A program made the translations under genes and the position numbers. Below the pieces are notes generated by a model. It was not told the DNA's origin, ran no database searches, and saw nothing but the letters and a program-made list of their open reading frames with translations. 8,709 nucleotides of DNA from the NCBI GenBank assembly GCA_003242275.1, contig QGUX01000146.1:1-8709 (forward strand), given 5' to 3'. This DNA comes from Pseudomonadota bacterium. GTDB taxonomy: Bacteria > Pseudomonadota > Gammaproteobacteria > Steroidobacterales > Steroidobacteraceae. Shown here piece after piece: positions 6,178 to 8,709 of this stretch (positions are counted from its first letter, which is position 1; the number at the start of each line of letters is the position of its first letter).

Positions 6178-7176
6178 TTGTCCAACGCGCTTGGCCAATC
6201 CGCGACGCCCCGCGAAGGCGTCCTCCAGGTCGAAGGCCCGACCACGCTGCACCACGGCGGCACACTGGAACGACTGCAGATCGGCTACTCGCTCAGCGGG
6301 CGGCCCGGACAGCCCGTGGTCCTCGCCCTGGGCGGCATCTCGGCCAGCCGCACCGTGTTCACCCCCGATGGCTCGCGCGCCGGCTGGTGGCACCACGTGG
6401 TGGGGCCGGGCAAGGCGCTGGACACCGACCGGGTGGCCCTGCTGGGCATGGACTACATCGGCGGCAGCGGCGCCACCACCGGCCCGGCGCCGGGCGCGGA
6501 CTTCCCCAGCATCTCCAGCTACGACCAGGCCGAGGCCATCGTGCGGCTGCTGGACCACCTGGGCATCGACAGGCTCTCGGCCATCGTCGGCGCCTCCTAC
6601 GGGGGCATGGTGGCGCTGGCCTTCGGCGAGCGCTACCCGCAGCGTGTCGACCGGCTGGTGGTGATCAGCGCCGCCGACTCCGCCCATCCCATGGCCACGG
6701 CCTGGCGCAGCGTCCAGCGCAACATCGCGCGGCTGGGCCTGGCCTGTGGCTGCCCCACGCAGGCGCTGGAACTCTCGCGCGCGCTGGCCATGTCCACCTA
6801 CAGGAGCCCGGAGGAATTCGACGCGCGCTTCCGCAAGCCGCCGCGCATGGAGGAGGGCCGGCCGGTGTTCCCGGTGGAGGAATACCTCACTGCCCGCGGC
6901 AGGGACTACGCGGCGCGCTACCTGCCGGAATCCTTCATCTGCCTGTCGGAGTCCATCGACCTGCACCAGGTCGACGCCACGCGCATCCCGGTGCGCACCG
7001 AGGTGGTGGCCGTGCGCGAGGACCAGCTCGTGCCCATCGCCGACATGCGCGCCATGACCGCAAGGCTGCCCAATGCAACCTTGCATGAGATTTCCTCGCT
7101 GCTGGGTCATGATGCCTTCCTGAAGGAGGCCGAACAGCTTCGCGCCGTCCTGTCGCTGATCCACTCCGGAGACTGA
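6178..7176 (+). CDS. metX: Short MetX-family homoserine O-acyltransferase (probably O-succinyltransferase)
   Basis: This alpha/beta hydrolase activates homoserine by acylation, the first committed step of methionine synthesis. From the TTG at 6178 it has 332 residues. WWHHVVGPGKALDTDR at 70-85 is the MetX hallmark. The triad is S140 in GASYGGM, D282 in REDQLVP and H311 in GHDAF. The usual NSLGSxxGSTGP segment is replaced by DYIGGSGATTGP (92-103), and the nucleophile elbow GNSMGGM by GASYGGM, so it belongs to a divergent short branch. The acyl donor cannot be read with certainty; the adjacent cystathionine gamma-synthase and the likely lineage favour succinyl-CoA. The start is uncertain: no ATG or GTG is in frame, another TTG lies at 6112 (354 residues), and neither has a well-placed ribosome binding site. 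I prefer 6178 because it follows the promoter-like sequence. It is 2 nt from metB. Confidence 0.85.
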   Translation: MSNALGQSATPREGVLQVEGPTTLHHGGTLERLQIGYSLSGRPGQPVVLALGGISASRTVFTPDGSRAGWWHHVVGPGKALDTDRVALLGMDYIGGSGATTGPAPGADFPSISSYDQAEAIVRLLDHLGIDRLSAIVGASYGGMVALAFGERYPQRVDRLVVISAADSAHPMATAWRSVQRNIARLGLACGCPTQALELSRALAMSTYRSPEEFDARFRKPPRMEEGRPVFPVEEYLTARGRDYAARYLPESFICLSESIDLHQVDATRIPVRTEVVAVREDQLVPIADMRAMTARLPNATLHEISSLLGHDAFLKEAEQLRAVLSLIHSGD

Positions 7177-7178
7177 AC

Positions 7179-8339
7179 GTGACCGACCGTCCCGCCTTCA
7201 CCACGCGCTCCGTGCGCGCCGGCCTCGAGACCGACGATGTCACCGGGGCCGTCGTTCCCCCGCTGCACCTGTCGAGCACCTATGCCTTCCGCGGCTACGG
7301 CCAGAAGCGCCAGTACGACTACTCGCGCTCGGGCAATCCCACCCGCGACATCCTCGGCGCCGCACTGGCGGACCTGGAGGGCGGCGCCGGCGGCGTGATC
7401 ACCGGCACCGGCATGAGCGCCATCACGCTGGTGGGGCACATCCTGCCGCAGGGCGCGCGCATCCTCGCGCCGCACGACTGCTACGGCGGCACCTTCCGGC
7501 TGTTCACTGCCTGGGACAAGCGCGGCGAGCTCAAGGTGGACTTCGCGCGCTTCGCCGATCCCGCCGAACTGGAGGCCGCGCTGGCGAAGAAGCCGGCCAT
7601 GGTGTGGATCGAGACGCCCAGCAATCCGCTGCTGCGCATCACCGACATCGCCGAGGTGGCGCGCCGCGCGCACGCGCAGGGCGCACTGGTGGCGGTGGAC
7701 AACACCTTCCTGTCGCCCGCCTGGCAGCGGCCGCTGGAACTGGGCGCCGACATCGTGGTGCATTCCACCACCAAGTACATCAACGGCCACAGCGACATCG
7801 TCGGCGGCGCCGTGGTGGCGAAGACCCCCGAGCTGCACGAGCAGCTCGCCTGGTGGGCCAATGCGCTCGGCCTGACCGCCGGCGCCTTCGACAGCTTCCT
7901 TACCCTGCGCGGCCTGCGCACGCTGCAGGCCCGCCTGGCCGTGCACGGGAAGAATGCCGGCGAGCTGGCCGGATGGCTGGCCACGCAGCCGGGCATCCGC
8001 AAGGTCTACTACCCGGGCCTGCCCACCCATCCCGGCCATGACGTCGCCCGCCGCCAGCAGCAAGGCTTCGGCGCCATCATCAGCATCGAGATCGAGGGCG
8101 GCGAGCCGGCGGTGAAGCGCTTCGTCGAGGGCCTGGAGTTCTTCTCGCTGGCCGAGTCGCTGGGCGGGGTGGAGAGCCTGATCGCGCATCCGGCGTCGAT
8201 GACCCATGCCGCCATGGCGCCGGAGGCGCGCGCGGCCGCCGGGCTGGTGGACGGCCTGCTGCGCTTGTCCATCGGCATCGAAGCAGTGGAAGATCTGCGG
8301 CGGGACCTGGCCGCGGCGCTCGAGCGCGCCCGCGGCTGA
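7179..8339 (+). CDS. metB: MetB, cystathionine gamma-synthase
   Basis: MetB is the PLP enzyme that condenses O-acylhomoserine with cysteine to cystathionine, feeding methionine synthesis. The 386 residues equal the E. coli MetB length. Motifs of the Cys/Met metabolism PLP family are all present: YDYSRSGNPTRD (46-57), D174 in VAVDNTF for the pyridine nitrogen, the Schiff-base K199 in HSTTKYINGHSD, and SLGGVESLIAHPASMTH toward the C-terminus. The start is GTG at 7179 with GGAG 7 nt upstream (7168-7171), inside the end of metX, so the two genes are almost certainly co-transcribed. Cystathionine beta/gamma-lyase and O-acylhomoserine sulfhydrylase are relatives. The MetX-type neighbour and exact length favour the synthase, but some members of this family are bifunctional. 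Confidence 0.9.
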   Translation: MTDRPAFTTRSVRAGLETDDVTGAVVPPLHLSSTYAFRGYGQKRQYDYSRSGNPTRDILGAALADLEGGAGGVITGTGMSAITLVGHILPQGARILAPHDCYGGTFRLFTAWDKRGELKVDFARFADPAELEAALAKKPAMVWIETPSNPLLRITDIAEVARRAHAQGALVAVDNTFLSPAWQRPLELGADIVVHSTTKYINGHSDIVGGAVVAKTPELHEQLAWWANALGLTAGAFDSFLTLRGLRTLQARLAVHGKNAGELAGWLATQPGIRKVYYPGLPTHPGHDVARRQQQGFGAIISIEIEGGEPAVKRFVEGLEFFSLAESLGGVESLIAHPASMTHAAMAPEARAAAGLVDGLLRLSIGIEAVEDLRRDLAAALERARG

Positions 8340-8343
8340 GCCT

Positions 8344-8359
8344 CGCCGCGCAGGCGGCG
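8344..8359 (+). other. Short GC hairpin after metB
   Basis: CGCCGC (8344-8349) and GCGGCG (8354-8359) form a perfect 6-bp stem with a GCAG loop, starting 4 bases after the metB stop. No T-run follows, so it does not meet the rule for an intrinsic terminator. It could stabilise the 3' end or be chance in such GC-rich DNA. Confidence 0.3.
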
Positions 8360-8381
8360 TCCACGACCAGAGGGGGGAATC

Positions 8382-8709
8382 ATGTCGCACCGCTCCAGGA
8401 TCGGGAGCGCAGCGGGCATCGCGCTGCTCGTCGCCTCCGCCATGCTGTCCGCCGCCCAGCCGCAGGGACCCGCGCAGGCGCCATCCGGCTGGACCACCGA
8501 GCTGGACCACCGCAACATGATGGACCAGCTCGGCATCACCCGGCTGCGGCCGGGCCGCAATGCCAACGCGGATGCGCCCAATGCCGCCAACTACGACGAG
8601 GCGCTCGCCAATCCCTATCCCGACCTTCCCGATGTGCTCCGCATGCAGGACGGTCGCAGGGTCACCACCGCGCAGCAGGGGCGGGGCAGGGCCCCCCCCG
8701 GCGTCCCGG
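8382..8709 (+). CDS. Exported protein, probable CE15-like glucuronoyl/xylan esterase (5' part only)
   Basis: The ATG at 8382 is preceded by AGGGGGGA (8371-8378). The first ~24 residues form a Sec signal peptide: a basic MSHRSR start, a hydrophobic stretch GIALLVASAML, then an SAA-Q cleavage site. The mature part carries DHRNMMDQLGI, then PNAANYDEALANPYPDLPDVL and DGRRVTTAQQ. From memory, this series precedes the alpha/beta-hydrolase domain in bacterial proteins annotated as glucuronoyl methylesterase (CE15) or acetylxylan esterase, which cut ester links in plant xylan outside the cytoplasm. The catalytic domain is beyond the window, so function is inferred from the N-terminal segment alone. 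After TTAQQ the expected WW...RRPE segment is missing and a C8 run appears, so the last ~40 bases may contain errors. It is on the metB strand 42 bp downstream, but has its own ribosome binding site and unrelated function. Confidence 0.6.
   Translation, partial: MSHRSRIGSAAGIALLVASAMLSAAQPQGPAQAPSGWTTELDHRNMMDQLGITRLRPGRNANADAPNAANYDEALANPYPDLPDVLRMQDGRRVTTAQQGRGRAPPGVP

Noticed and set aside
6112..7176. Longer 354-residue version of MetX starting at TTG 6112.
   Set aside because: The extra 22 residues have weaker coding character, would begin inside the palindrome without a ribosome binding site, and span the promoter-like sequence. It cannot be fully excluded.
8344..8359. Rho-independent terminator after metB.
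   Set aside because: The 6-bp GC stem is real but no T-tract follows; kept only as a low-confidence hairpin.

Overview
The window is very GC-rich DNA that is almost completely coding. It fits a gammaproteobacterium close to Xanthomonadales/Lysobacterales. Reasons: the histidine operon order is TrpR-like regulator, hisG, hisD, hisC, hisB, hisH, hisA, hisF; HisB is the fused two-domain form; HisG is the long form of 299 residues; a short MetX-type acyltransferase sits next to metB; and a secreted carbohydrate-esterase-like gene follows. The taxonomic call is inferred from layout and protein type, not from a search.

Minus strand, 1-6084 (read right to left): a YerC/HisR-type TrpR-family protein (5767-6084), then hisG (4875-5774), hisD (3564-4871), hisC (2482-3567), hisB (1409-2485), hisH (795-1412), hisA (53-793) and the first 71 bases of hisF, which runs off the left edge. 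Junctions are very tight: 8-nt overlap, 3-nt gap, ATGA, ATGA and GTGA overlaps, 1-nt gap, 19-nt overlap. This implies one transcript with translational coupling. Together the genes make all steps from PRPP + ATP to histidine except the HisI/HisE step(s), which probably lie beyond hisF. The hisF start codon appears to be ATA.

Divergent control region, 6085-6177: a 24-bp AT-rich imperfect palindrome (6090-6113) lies just upstream of the regulator gene and over its best -10 box. It is in the same register as the known TrpR operator, and its two half-sites differ only by transitions. It is the best candidate for the operator of the TrpR-like protein and the most interesting element here. A separate promoter-like pair (6141-6170) faces the other way, toward metX.

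Plus strand, 6178-8709: a short MetX-family homoserine O-acyltransferase (6178-7176) and metB, cystathionine gamma-synthase (7179-8339), 2 nt apart, form a methionine transsulfuration pair. After 42 bp comes the start of an exported protein (8382 to the right edge) that resembles the N-terminal part of CE15-like glucuronoyl/xylan esterases. Its last ~40 bases look unreliable (C8 run, loss of the expected motif).

There are no RNA genes, mobile elements, CRISPR arrays or repeats that I can support, and no gene-free stretch longer than 93 bases. Most of the window is ordinary amino-acid biosynthesis. I found no new multi-gene system.
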